From assembly GCA_964500225.1 (NCBI GenBank), contig CAZCOA010000001.1:186001-250000 (forward strand): a stretch of 64,000 nt of DNA, read 5' to 3'. Position 1 is the stretch's first letter; every line of letters starts with the position of its first letter. The position numbers and the translations under genes were made by a program. The notes beneath the pieces were generated by a model. The model worked only from the letters and a program-made list of their open reading frames with translations. It was not told the DNA's origin and searched no databases. Shown in pieces: positions 49,833 through 58,963 of the stretch. This DNA comes from JAAYDY01 sp964500225. Lineage in GTDB: Bacteria > Planctomycetota > Phycisphaerae > FEN-1346 > JAACEH01.

Positions 49833-50879
49833 TCAGGAGTTGCCGCAACCGGCGCCTGCCGGTTTGGCCTGCTCGGCCTGCTCCTGCTTGAGGGCGTCGC
49901 GACATTCCTTGAGGCGTGCGGCAGCGCGGCGCAAGACGGGACTGTCCTTGTAGTTGTCCACGACCTGCTGGAGCTTGGCAATCGCCCCTGCCCAGTCCTC
50001 GTTGTCGGCCAGATCGTTGCCCTGCTCCAGCAACTCATAGACGACGCGTTCTTTGGCATACTCCTGGGATGCCGCGGCGTAGGCGGCGTCGGCCATGACT
50101 TCCTCGAGCCGCTGGGTCGCCCGCTTGCCCTCGTCGATCATGGGAAACAGGTGGGCCACTTCGTCGAGTTCGCGGAAGGTCTGGACGGCCTTGCCCTCCT
50201 TGAGCCGGTCTTCGGCGCGGGCCAGGCCGCCCTGGGCCCGTCCGATGATGATTTTCTTGACGCGGTCGGCGCGTTTGCCGACGGGCGTCGCCGCCTCGGG
50301 CCCCTGGAGCACCTCGTCCGAGTTGGACAGCGCCAGGGCGTAGTCCTCCTCCTTCAGGGCCTCCTCGGCGACGCTCACGAGTTCGGCCGCCGTGGGGGGC
50401 TGGTTGGCGCGAAGCTCCTTGGCCCGCGCAACCGCCCGCTTGCAGGCCTCGGTGAACTCTGCCACGGTACAATCACGGCCGACCGCCTCCAGGAATTCCC
50501 CGTTGGCGGTGACGAAGCAGCAGCCGTCGGTCCGCGACGAGAAGGCGCTCCAGTTGCTCGTCGAGTCGCCGGTTCGCAGGCGAGCGACGATATAGAACTG
50601 TTTTTCGAGCTTGCGGACCTGTGGTTGACAGATCACGGCCATCACGTGCTACTCGGTGCTTTCACCGGCGGTGGCGGCCTCGGTCTTTCCGGTGCCGTAG
50701 AGCCGCGTGATGCCCGGGGTGTAGATACAGAAAATGATCTTGTTGTACTTCCTGGCATAAGCGACGGCCGTGGGCCAGTCGGTGATGCGTCCCTTGGGCC
50801 GGTCGGTCTTTGCCTCGCACACACCGGCCGCCACCAGAAAAATCCCAATCAATACAATACCCGCCCGCTGCCGCGTCAT
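49833..50879 (-). pseudogene. secreted thioredoxin-fold/TPR-like protein interrupted by an in-frame TAG
   Basis: One continuous reading frame from ATG 50879 (GGGAGG upstream, signal peptide through VCEA) to the stop at 49833, broken by a single TAG at 50651-50649. The first part (76 codons) includes RITDWPTAVAYARKYNKIIF; the second restarts at GTG/ATG near 50645 with MAVICQPQVRKLEKQFYIVA and continues to a coiled, TPR-like tail ending GAGCGNS. Read through, it is 348 residues, the same as the neighbour at 51204-52250, and aligns with it along its length. It is therefore a nonsense-mutated paralogue, or a gene needing TAG readthrough. The restart could also yield a separate short protein. Assembly error is a third option. 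Confidence 0.65.
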
Positions 50880-51203
50880 TGGCGTGCCTCCCTGCCGGGA
50901 ATCTCCGCTGCCCCACCCGTCGGAAATGAATCTGAATTGCGATTTACAGCATAATTCCAATCGTGCGGCATGTCCGTTTTAATTTGCGGATTCGACGGAA
51001 GACGCCCTGCCACAGGTCTGTTGGACAAACGGAACTGGGCTGATCCACTAGACGAACGACGCTGGGCTTGGTTTCAGAAGTTTCGTAACCCGTTGCCCCA
51101 TGTGCGGAGAATGGGTTACGGAAGGCGTCGCGGACCGAGGGATTCCCGCGGCACAACCGATTGGGAACATGTGCGGCGCGTCAGGATCCGGACGGCGCGG
51201 CCG
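50880..51203. other. intergenic region between the tandem paralogues
   Basis: About 320 bases with no supported gene. It contains an inverted repeat CGTAACCC...GGGTTACG (51084-51091 and 51113-51120) that might be an operator or a weak hairpin. A short AT-rich stretch near 50935-50995 is a possible promoter region of the downstream copy. Confidence 0.4.
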
Positions 51204-52250
51204 TCAGTTTACGGTGGGCATCTTGGGAGCCTCTTCAGCGTCCTTCTTGCGGCAGAATTCGGCCCGTTCGGCGGCGCGGGCGGCCACGGGGCTCTGGGGA
51301 TACTTGTCCACGATCTCCCGGAACCTGGCGGCCGCATCTTTCCAGAACTGATTTTCGTAGAGGCCCATGGCCTTCTCGTAGAGGTCGTAGGCGACTCGCT
51401 CCTGGGCGTACTCGGCGGCGTAGTCTTCCATGATGGGCTGGGCCATCAGTTCGTCGAGGCGTTTTGCGGCGGCATCGGCCACAGGCAGCCCGGCGAACAA
51501 GTGGATTACCTCGTCGAACTGGCGGAAGGCGGCCAAAGGTTTTTTGGCCGCTAGCAAGCCCTCGGCCTGCTTGAGGATCTTCTCGGCTTCCTGGGTGAGG
51601 GCCTTGGCGGCGCGTTCGGCCCGCTTGGCGTCGGGGCTGTCGGCCTCGGCGGCGTCCATGACGGCCTTGACGAGTCGGACGGCCTCGCCGTAGCGGCCAC
51701 TCTTGGTCAGAGCCTCGGCTTCCTTGAGCATCGCGGCCGAATTGTCGGCCGGATTGGCCGCGGGTTCGGCCGCCGCCGGCTGAGCGGCGGGCTTGTTGCC
51801 GGCTTCCTTGACCAGTTCGCGGGCCTTCTCCAAGGCTTGTTTCAGGACGTCTTTGAACTGCTCAGGGTTGGCGTCGGTCGAGATGCCGCGCAGGAACGTA
51901 CCGTCGGGCATGGCGAAAACGACGGGGCTGCCCTGCTTCTCGAAGAGTTTCCAGCCGCTGTCGTCGTCGAGTTTGCGGAAGTTCGCCATGACGCAGTAGC
52001 GCTTGATCAGGGGCCGCACGTCCTTGTCGGCCACGGTGGTCGTGATGGACACCCCGGAGGAACTGCTCGACGAGTTACTGTCGCTATGACCGGTCTTGCC
52101 CTCGCGATAGATGATCAGGACGATCTTGCCGGCCTTGGCGGCCTCGCGTGCAACCTCGGTCCAGGTCTTGGGCACGTCAGCCCGGACGGCGCCGGCCGTG
52201 AGCGTGACGGCAAGCAGCACGACCAGGGATACGGTGGCATGGCGTTTCAT
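51204..52250 (-). CDS. secreted thioredoxin-fold/TPR-like protein (intact paralogue)
   Basis: A 348-residue exported protein. A signal peptide (about residues 1-24) is followed by TWTEVAREAAKAGKIVLIIY, a Ser-rich loop, and FEKQGSPVVFAMPDGTFLRG, which together resemble a thioredoxin-like fold without a CxxC. Residues about 150-345 are helical repeats with NKPAAQPAA-type linkers (AAEPAANP) and end in a TPR-like part (ARFREIVDKYPQSPVAARAA). Role unknown. It is the upstream copy of a tandem pair; the other copy has an in-frame TAG. The start at 52250 begins a clear signal sequence. Confidence 0.75.
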   Translation of the reverse strand: MKRHATVSLVVLLAVTLTAGAVRADVPKTWTEVAREAAKAGKIVLIIYREGKTGHSDSNSSSSSSGVSITTTVADKDVRPLIKRYCVMANFRKLDDDSGWKLFEKQGSPVVFAMPDGTFLRGISTDANPEQFKDVLKQALEKARELVKEAGNKPAAQPAAAEPAANPADNSAAMLKEAEALTKSGRYGEAVRLVKAVMDAAEADSPDAKRAERAAKALTQEAEKILKQAEGLLAAKKPLAAFRQFDEVIHLFAGLPVADAAAKRLDELMAQPIMEDYAAEYAQERVAYDLYEKAMGLYENQFWKDAAARFREIVDKYPQSPVAARAAERAEFCRKKDAEEAPKMPTVN

Positions 52251-52435
52251 GGAAGCCTCTCCAACACTCTTCTCCAACACTCTTTGTCCGCCCCAGAACC
52301 ACAGTCACGGCATCCAATAATATTACCAGAAGCGGCCCGCGGGGTGCAGGGAGTTTCGCAATGCATCCATGTGCTGGCTGCCAATGGAAGATCGACGGCA
52401 CGCCGGAGAACGGGTAGCGGTCCCGACAGACTGTG

Positions 52436-53752
52436 CTACGGTTGCGGAACGGCGGGTGTTGCCGGACCTGTGGCGGGGGCCGCCGTGGGATCGGACGCCG
52501 GCGAGCCGTGCGCGACCAGATACTGACCGTACCATCGCCGCCAGGCGCGCACGTCATAGCCGAAGTCCTGGCCCGTCATGCGCTTCAGGGCGTCGAGCAC
52601 CTCCGGATGGGTCACAGTGACGACGACCCGCTCGGTCCACGGCTCGACGCGGGCGTGAACGTCCAAAAGGGCTCCGGCGGCAATGTAGCCGATCACGGGA
52701 TTGAACGCCACGGCCCCCTCGGCCACCACCGGCTCGAGGTCGGCCACGTAGCCATAGCGCGTGCCCGTGCAGATCCAAGCCCGTTGCGACTGCGTGATCT
52801 CGTGGACGATGACGCGGCTCTCGCGGGTGATGAGCGACTGGATGAGGCCGGGCACCGAGTTCATCAGCCCGGCGTCGGCCACGGCGCCGGCCACGCGGTC
52901 GCGAGCCACTTCGCCGCCCTTGCGCATCAGGTTGGCCAGTTCCAGGTCGGCCTTGGCGCTGTCGAGGCCGGCGAGCACCTCGCGGCTGCGCTGCCAGACC
53001 TGGCGGTCCTTGTCGCGCGTCATGATGCCGATCAGGGCCAGCGCCGCATCGTCGCCGCCGATGCGGCCGAGGGCCTCCACCGCCAGCAGCCGCACCGACT
53101 CCTCGGGATGACGGGCCAGGACGTCGCGCAGCGGCTCCACAGCCGCCACGTCGCCAATGGCGAGCACCTCGTTGCGGCCGGCCTCGAACTCGCTGCTGAA
53201 CTGCCATTGGCTGAGGGCCCCGTTGCTCAGGTCGCGAAGCCGCTGAGTCCACTGCCGGACGCGGAACTTGAACTCGTGGTCGCGGGACGACTGGGCCTCG
53301 TCGGAGCGTCGCGTCTGATCGTCCAGCCGCGCCTGGCGAGCCTCGTCCCGAGTCATCCACTGGTCCCTGTAGCGGACGTAGCCCAAGGCCCGCCGCGCGG
53401 CCTCGTGGTTCGGATCGAGCCTCAGGGCCTGAAGGAAATGCGTGCGGGCCTGGTCGGTGAATTGCCGGTCGAGGCACCATCGGCCCAGGGCGGCATGAGC
53501 GTCGGCCGTCGGTTCCAGGGACGCCAGCCGCTGTTTGTACTGTTCCGTCGGCGACGGGGCCGCCTCGCGACGGTCAATCAGCGAGACGGGAATCGACATC
53601 TCGCCGTTGCCCACCAGGACGACAATGGCGTCGCCCTTGTGTTGGAGTACGTCGCCTTCGATGACGGTGCCGCCCTTGAGATGGAAAATGTCGCCCCGGG
53701 CCGCGCCGCCCCATGCCGCCGCAATCACCGCAACCAGAACCATTCGTTTCAT
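52436..53752 (-). CDS. secreted TPR/HEAT-repeat protein
   Basis: A 438-residue exported protein with a short signal peptide (MKRMVLVAVIAAAWGGAA), a beta-rich N-terminal module (LKGGTVIEGDVL), one TPR-like unit (HFLQALRLDPNHEAARRALG), and HEAT-like helices (residues about 195-330, VRLLAVEALGRIGGDDAAL). The C-terminus has ALKRMTGQDFGYDVRAWRRW, shared with the protein at 26241-27344, then a Pro/Ala/Thr tail. No catalytic motif. A TATAAT (53824-53819 on the minus strand) lies about 70 bases upstream. Confidence 0.7.
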   Translation of the reverse strand: MKRMVLVAVIAAAWGGAARGDIFHLKGGTVIEGDVLQHKGDAIVVLVGNGEMSIPVSLIDRREAAPSPTEQYKQRLASLEPTADAHAALGRWCLDRQFTDQARTHFLQALRLDPNHEAARRALGYVRYRDQWMTRDEARQARLDDQTRRSDEAQSSRDHEFKFRVRQWTQRLRDLSNGALSQWQFSSEFEAGRNEVLAIGDVAAVEPLRDVLARHPEESVRLLAVEALGRIGGDDAALALIGIMTRDKDRQVWQRSREVLAGLDSAKADLELANLMRKGGEVARDRVAGAVADAGLMNSVPGLIQSLITRESRVIVHEITQSQRAWICTGTRYGYVADLEPVVAEGAVAFNPVIGYIAAGALLDVHARVEPWTERVVVTVTHPEVLDALKRMTGQDFGYDVRAWRRWYGQYLVAHGSPASDPTAAPATGPATPAVPQP

Positions 53753-53854
53753 GACGTCTGCCCTCGCATTCCGCCGCCGACGACACACGGGGTCTAGCGC
53801 AGGAGCACCGGCATTCCTATTATACGTCAACACGGGACCGGATGAAAAGACGGA

Positions 53855-55816
53855 TCATTTCGCGGGGTGGTCTCCGGTCGCCGGTGGGGAGGCCGGGCGG
53901 TTGGGGCCGATGCGCAGCAGATGGAGCAATCGGCCGGAGGGGTCGGCCATGGGCCAGAGGCCGTATCCGGCGGCTCGGGCGGACCGAACGGCGTCAATGC
54001 GTTGTGCCAGGGCGGCCCAGTCGAACCCGGTGGCAGCGGTGGATGCCAGGATGGGCACGAGGGCCGTCTTGCCGTCGGCCTTGGCCACCTGGTCCGCCAC
54101 CACGGCCGCCAGGTCGGCGTCGGGCACGTCGCGGTCGATGGCCACCACGAGGTCCACGCTGCCGCCGCGTGCCCAGGCGGCCCAGTCGAGCCCCGCGCGG
54201 TCGGCGTCGGCCAGGTCGGCCAGGTCGAGGGCCACGGCCACCGTGGCCCGCGGTCGTACACCGCGCACCGTCGCTGCCACCTGTCGTATGACCTCGGCCG
54301 TCGTCTGGCGTCGCATCGCGAGCCAGTGTCGGCGGATCAGTTCGTCCTCGAACACCGCAGCCGGCCAATTGTCGATGGCCTTGCCGAAGTGCCGTTCGGT
54401 CTGCTCCCGGCAACGGCGACACGTGCAGGCCTCCGGCCCGCCGAAGCCGACGGCCATGGCGACAAATCCGTCCACGGGGTAGTCGGTCATCAATTCTTTG
54501 ATGACGGCAAGTTCCTTGGCGAGCATGTCGGGATGGTTGGGACATCCCCAGTCGATGGAGGCCTGTGTGCGGTTCTCCTGACAGAGGCCCAGGGCGGCGA
54601 GCTTGCGGGCCGCAAAGCCCTCGTCGCCGGCGGCGTGCCACAGGTGGCGCACGGCGAAAAGCTTCAGGCCGTGGTCGTGTGCGGCCTTGATGGCCTCATC
54701 CAGCGGATTGCCGGCCCGCGGCATCGCCGCGATGGCTGCGCCTGCGGTCATGAGCCGCGACGGGTAGATCACTTGGGCGGCGTTGCCCGTGTCGATGGCC
54801 AGGACGGTGAAGCGGGCCTCGGCGAGGCGTGCGGCGAGGCGGTTCCAGGCGGCCGGATCGGCGGCCGGCAGTCCCTCGCCGGGCGGCCAGGCGATGCGCC
54901 ATTCGCCATCGCGCGGTGCCATGTCGGCTGCGGCAGCGCGGTCGGCGGCGGCCAGCGCCTGCCGCGCCAGGGCCGCTGCCGCCAGAGGCTCGTCGGCCGC
55001 CAGGCGTGCCCGTGCCTCGGCGGCACAGCGTGCCGCTTCCTGCCAGTTGTCGCCGGCGGCCTCCTTGGTCGGGATGCGGGCAATGAGCCGCTCGGCGGCC
55101 CTGCGCCCCAGCGGCGGACAGAGGTGCGACGCCAGGCGCAGCAGCATGTCGGCCTTGCGGTCGGCATCGTGTTCGGTCAGGGCGGCCGCCACGTAAACAC
55201 AGCGCGAGGTGGCGATGACAGCCGGGTATGCCGAGCGTTTGCCGTCGGCCGAACTCCAGTGGGCCAGCACGCGCACACCGGGGGCGGCGGCGTCCATGAC
55301 GTGAATCTCCGCGGCCGGGTTGGCGACACCGACCAGCCCCTGGGGGGCGTCGTCGGCGAACGTGATGGCGGCAAATTCGCCGTCGTGCCGGGCCTTGCGC
55401 AGGGCCAGTTCCGTCAGACCCAACGCGCGGTGCGTCTCGGGACCGCCGCCCAGACTGAGCACCCGGCCGCCCTTGAGCACGTAGGTTTGTAGCAGGCCGT
55501 CCAGCTTCGGCGCCGGCCTCGGGTTGCTCGGCAAGACGACCAGCGACGCCTCCGACAGCGCCTCGGGCCCTACGTCGGCATCGTCCACCACCCGAAGCGG
55601 CAGACCCGCCGCATCCAGAAGCGACGCCGCCACCTCGACCTCGGCCGCCACCTGCCGTGTCTGCTCGGGCGTGGTCATGGGACGGCTGTTGCGAACCACC
55701 AGCACCGGTCCCTGGCCGTCCTGACACACGGTCCAATCGTACTGGTCGGCCCGCACCGCGCCGCACGCGCACGTCACGATCGCAACGACGACGCTCCAGC
55801 CCAAAGCACGTCTCAT
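53855..55816 (-). CDS. secreted GHL-type glycosidase-like protein
   Basis: A 653-residue exported protein. After a signal peptide (to about residue 23), residues about 25-230 look like a glutamine-amidotransferase-like or trimerisation domain (VLVVRNSRPM, VLKGGRVLSLGGG). Residues about 315-640 look like a family-10-like (GHL10) TIM barrel: FTVLAID, AHDHGLKLFAVRHLW, VDGFVAMAVGFGGPEACTC and ARGGSVDLVVAID. The CTCRRCREQ pair resembles the one in the glycosidase-like gene at 21645. Substrate unknown. The start at 55816 has AGGAGG upstream. Confidence 0.68.
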   Translation of the reverse strand: MRRALGWSVVVAIVTCACGAVRADQYDWTVCQDGQGPVLVVRNSRPMTTPEQTRQVAAEVEVAASLLDAAGLPLRVVDDADVGPEALSEASLVVLPSNPRPAPKLDGLLQTYVLKGGRVLSLGGGPETHRALGLTELALRKARHDGEFAAITFADDAPQGLVGVANPAAEIHVMDAAAPGVRVLAHWSSADGKRSAYPAVIATSRCVYVAAALTEHDADRKADMLLRLASHLCPPLGRRAAERLIARIPTKEAAGDNWQEAARCAAEARARLAADEPLAAAALARQALAAADRAAAADMAPRDGEWRIAWPPGEGLPAADPAAWNRLAARLAEARFTVLAIDTGNAAQVIYPSRLMTAGAAIAAMPRAGNPLDEAIKAAHDHGLKLFAVRHLWHAAGDEGFAARKLAALGLCQENRTQASIDWGCPNHPDMLAKELAVIKELMTDYPVDGFVAMAVGFGGPEACTCRRCREQTERHFGKAIDNWPAAVFEDELIRRHWLAMRRQTTAEVIRQVAATVRGVRPRATVAVALDLADLADADRAGLDWAAWARGGSVDLVVAIDRDVPDADLAAVVADQVAKADGKTALVPILASTAATGFDWAALAQRIDAVRSARAAGYGLWPMADPSGRLLHLLRIGPNRPASPPATGDHPAK

Positions 55817-55859
55817 CGGCACCTCCTGCAGCAAGACCAGACGAACCAAGTCCTCCTTT

Positions 55860-55888
55860 ATTGTCGGCCCCTTGGAAGGAAATTGCAA
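55860..55888 (-). promoter_or_regulatory. promoter of the GHL-type glycosidase gene
   Basis: Minus strand TTGCAA (55888-55883), 17-base spacer, GACAAT (55865-55860). Confidence 0.45.
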
Positions 55889-56060
55889 TCTTCGTGGCGG
55901 ATGGGCGGCTGGAAAGCGTCCCGGACGGCGCATTGGATTCGCCCCACGCCGGATCGACCGTCGCCGCGGCAGCGTCACCACGCGATGGCCTCTGGACCGG
56001 GATCGGGCACGGCGTCGAGCAGTTCCCCTGCCCCCTCGCCGTTGTGACAACGGACAGCGG

Positions 56061-56089
56061 TGGCACGCTCCGCGCGCGGCGCGTATAAT
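56061..56089 (+). promoter_or_regulatory. promoter of the VTT-domain gene
   Basis: TGGCAC (56061-56066), 17-base spacer, perfect TATAAT (56084-56089), 45 bases before the start codon. The -35 is weak. Confidence 0.5.
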
Positions 56090-56133
56090 GGCGGCGGTCG
56101 GGCGGCGCGGAAGCGGAAACGGAGGTGGACGTC

Positions 56134-56772
56134 ATGCGGCTGCTGGGGCTCGTTCTGCTGATTTTCATGGTGCTGCTGGCGTCGTTTCTGCTGTTGGGCG
56201 GTCACCGGTTTTTCGACCCGACCGAGACCCTTGCCTTCTTCGACCGGTACCGGACGTGGGCCGTGCCCATCGGCTTCGGCCTGATGATCGCCGACCTGGT
56301 GCTGCCGGTGCCGTCGTCGGCGGTCATGAACTGGTACGGGCAAACGTACGGCACGGCGGTCGGCGGCCTGATCGGCGCGGCGGCGTGCGTGACGTCGTCG
56401 GTAGCGGCGTACTGGCTGTCGCGGCTACTGGGCCGCCGGGCGGCCGAGCGCATTGCGGGAGCGGACGACCTGGAACGGACGCGCGGGTTTTTTGCGCGAT
56501 GGGGATCGCTGGCGGTGGTCTGCGCGCGGCCGGTGCCGATGCTCGCCGAGGCCGTCTGCTGCCTGGCCGGTCTGAGCCGCATGCCGTTCGGACGGTTCCT
56601 TGCGGCGAGCGTTGTCGGGTCGCTGCCGTTCGCGATGGCGTTTGCTTACCTCGGGGCCGTGGGTCGCATGGCCGAAGAGCCGCTGCGCATGCTGGCCCTG
56701 TCGTTCTTCGTGCCGATGCTGCTGTGGATCCCCGTGGCGACGGCCCTGGGGCGGAAGAAAGCCGGCACGTAA
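56134..56772 (+). CDS. VTT/SNARE-associated (DedA/TVP38-like) membrane protein
   Basis: A 212-residue membrane protein with five or six hydrophobic segments and the VTT-type core: IADLVLPVPSSAVM, a Gly-rich helix (GTAVGGLIGAAACVTSSVAAYW), and FFARWGSLAVVCARPVPMLAE. Family members are linked to membrane lipid scrambling, proton homeostasis or envelope stability. The start ATG at 56134 follows CGGAGGT; GTG at 56125 is less likely. It converges on mgtC just downstream. Confidence 0.8.
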   Translation: MRLLGLVLLIFMVLLASFLLLGGHRFFDPTETLAFFDRYRTWAVPIGFGLMIADLVLPVPSSAVMNWYGQTYGTAVGGLIGAAACVTSSVAAYWLSRLLGRRAAERIAGADDLERTRGFFARWGSLAVVCARPVPMLAEAVCCLAGLSRMPFGRFLAASVVGSLPFAMAFAYLGAVGRMAEEPLRMLALSFFVPMLLWIPVATALGRKKAGT

Positions 56773-56784
56773 GGCGCCGGCCGG

Positions 56785-57375
56785 TCAATCTTCGACGCTG
56801 TTGATCGCGGACGGTTCGCCGGCGGCCTTACGGTGGCGAGCCTCGAAGTGGCGCAGCACCGTCAGGACGAACACGACGGCTGTGGCCGCCATGACCGCCA
56901 GGGCATACCAGCCCATGCCGGCCGCCAGGCCGATGCCGGACACCGTCCAGATGGTGGCCGCCGTGGTCAGGCCCTCGATCCGGGACCGCTCCTTGATGAT
57001 CGTTCCGGCGCCGAGGAACCCCACGCCGGTCACGAGGCCCTGGACCACGCGCGACGAGGCGTCGCCGACGAAGGCCATCGTGGCCAGCAACCCGAACAGG
57101 CACCCGCCCACACCTACCATCGCGATGGTCCGCAGGCCGGCCGGCTTGTCGTGCCGCTCGCGGTCGGCCCCGATGATCACGGCCAGAAGCATCGCCAGGG
57201 CCAGCCGCCACAACATCACGCCATAGGGACGCAACTCCGCAACGATCACCGACGGGTGGCACGAGCCGCGCTCCACACAGGCCGCCAGCACCAGTATCGC
57301 GCCCAGCGCCGCCACGGCCGCGGCGCCGATCAACAGCGCGTTTGTCCACGGGGACCGCTCACCGGATGCCGTCAT
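56785..57375 (-). CDS. MgtC/SapB family membrane protein
   Basis: A 196-residue protein with three to four membrane segments and the MgtC signature: LRLALAMLLAVIIGADRERH-like run, GLRTIAMVGVGGCLFG, and GVGFLGAGTIIKE with a cytosolic tail. Members affect Mg2+ acclimation or ATP synthase activity; the bacterial function is not uniform. The start at 57375 follows GGAGGTG. Its stop lies 12 bases from the end of the convergent VTT gene. Confidence 0.85.
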   Translation of the reverse strand: MTASGERSPWTNALLIGAAAVAALGAILVLAACVERGSCHPSVIVAELRPYGVMLWRLALAMLLAVIIGADRERHDKPAGLRTIAMVGVGGCLFGLLATMAFVGDASSRVVQGLVTGVGFLGAGTIIKERSRIEGLTTAATIWTVSGIGLAAGMGWYALAVMAATAVVFVLTVLRHFEARHRKAAGEPSAINSVED

Positions 57376-57450
57376 GGCTGCACCTCCGAAGTGTCAATCG
57401 TTCACCAGTTCGTCGATGCCGACGAAACAGCCCTCGCGTCACGCCGACGG

Positions 57451-58734
57451 CTATGTCCCGACAAGGTGTCGCAGCCGGGCAAAGTAGTCGGGAAACGTCT
57501 TGTTCACGCATTCGGCGCCGGCGATGACGACGCCGGGCGTCTTGAGGCCCGCCAGGGCGAAACTCATCGCCATGCGATGGTCGTCGTAGGTGTCCACGGT
57601 CGCGCCGCGCAGGGTCGTCGGCGGGCGGATGGTGAGACCGTCGGCCGCCTCGTCCACGGCGGCGCCGAACTTGCGCAGCTCGGCGGCCAGGGCGGCCAGG
57701 CGGTCGGTCTCTTTCACGCGCAGGTTGGCCACGTTGCGGATTTCGGTCGGCCCGTCGGCCGCCAGCGCCAGCACGGCCAGCGTCAGGGCCGTGTCGGGCA
57801 TGGCGTTCAGGTCCACCGTCACGCCGCGCAGTCTGGCGGGCCCGTGGACCGTCAGCCCCTCGGGCGACGACTCCACGCGACAGCCCATCTGTTCCAGGAC
57901 GCGGACAAAGGCGACGTCGCCCTGGGCGCTGTCGGCTGCGAGGCCTTCGACCGTCACCGAGCCGCCGGTCATGGCCGCGACGGCCCAGAAATAGGTGGCC
58001 GCGGTGGCGTCGGGTTCGATCGTGTAGGTCCGCGCGACGTAGCGGCTCGGGGCCGCCACGTAGAACCGCCGGTACTCCTCGTTCTCCACCTCGACGCCGA
58101 AGTCGGCCATGAGGCGGCACGTCATGTCGGCGTAGGGCTTGCTCACCAGGTCTCCGTCGATCACGATCTCGACGTCGTGGGCGGCATAAGGCGCCGCCAG
58201 GAGCAGGCCGCTGAGGTACTGGCTACTGATGCGGCCGCTGACGGTCACGCGTCCGCCGCCCAGGCCGCCGGCCTCGACGACCACTGGCGGGCATCCGGTG
58301 CCGGCCTCGCTGACGGCGCTGACGCCCAGGGCCCGCAGGGCGACCAGCAGATCCTCGATGGGCCGCCGGCGCATCCGCGGCACACCGTCCAGGCGGTATC
58401 GGCCGTGACCCGCCGCCACCACGGCCGTCAGGAAACGCATCGCCGTGCCGGCGTTGCCGACGAACAGGTCGCGAGGCCCCGGCGCCAGGCGGCCCCCGGT
58501 GCCGGTAACGACGATCCGCCCGGAGGCTTCGTCCCACTGAAGGGCCGCCCCGAGCTGTCGCCAGGCCTCGGCCATGTAACGCGTGTCGTCGCCGGCCAGG
58601 CATCCTTCGAGCGTGCTGCGCCCGGCGGCCAGCCCTGCCGCCACCAGCGCGCGGTTGGTCAGGCTCTTGGACCCCACCGGACGAATGCGACCCACCACGG
58701 GGCCGCCAACGGGTTGTATGGTTTCCGTGGCCAT
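57451..58734 (-). CDS. aroA: 3-phosphoshikimate 1-carboxyvinyltransferase (EPSP synthase)
   Basis: A 427-residue EPSP synthase. Shikimate-3-phosphate and PEP sites visible: PVGSKSLTNRALVAAG at residue 20, VGNAGTAMRFL (about 98-108), RVKETDR, and DDHRMAMSFALAGL near the end. It makes 5-enolpyruvylshikimate 3-phosphate in the aromatic pathway. Single gene with no aro neighbours in the window. Length and motif set are complete. Confidence 0.93.
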   Translation of the reverse strand: MATETIQPVGGPVVGRIRPVGSKSLTNRALVAAGLAAGRSTLEGCLAGDDTRYMAEAWRQLGAALQWDEASGRIVVTGTGGRLAPGPRDLFVGNAGTAMRFLTAVVAAGHGRYRLDGVPRMRRRPIEDLLVALRALGVSAVSEAGTGCPPVVVEAGGLGGGRVTVSGRISSQYLSGLLLAAPYAAHDVEIVIDGDLVSKPYADMTCRLMADFGVEVENEEYRRFYVAAPSRYVARTYTIEPDATAATYFWAVAAMTGGSVTVEGLAADSAQGDVAFVRVLEQMGCRVESSPEGLTVHGPARLRGVTVDLNAMPDTALTLAVLALAADGPTEIRNVANLRVKETDRLAALAAELRKFGAAVDEAADGLTIRPPTTLRGATVDTYDDHRMAMSFALAGLKTPGVVIAGAECVNKTFPDYFARLRHLVGT

Positions 58735-58963
58735 GGAGAAGGCGCCTTTTCCTGTCAGAGGAAATCAGAGTTTACCCCACCTCGGCCCGCGGCGACAACG
58801 GGAAAAACCTGCCTCACGTCTGGCAATCGGCCGACGGATGCTTGACGGTACGGTCCGCCGATGCCATGATGACGACTCGCGACGCGAGGGTCGCCCCGTT
58901 GGCTGCTGGAGGACGGATACTGCTCAGACGGCGCCATTGGAGGGGATGGGGAGAGGGCTGAAC

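Larger units (their letters stand above)
55817..56133. other. divergent promoter region
   Basis: About 310 bases between divergent genes, holding the promoters at 55860-55888 (minus) and 56061-56089 (plus) and a short palindrome GTTGTGACAAC (56041-56051). No gene is supported here. Confidence 0.5.

Noticed and set aside
56833..58845. Plus-strand open frame of 670 codons
   Set aside because: Antisense to mgtC and aroA, both recognised by motifs.
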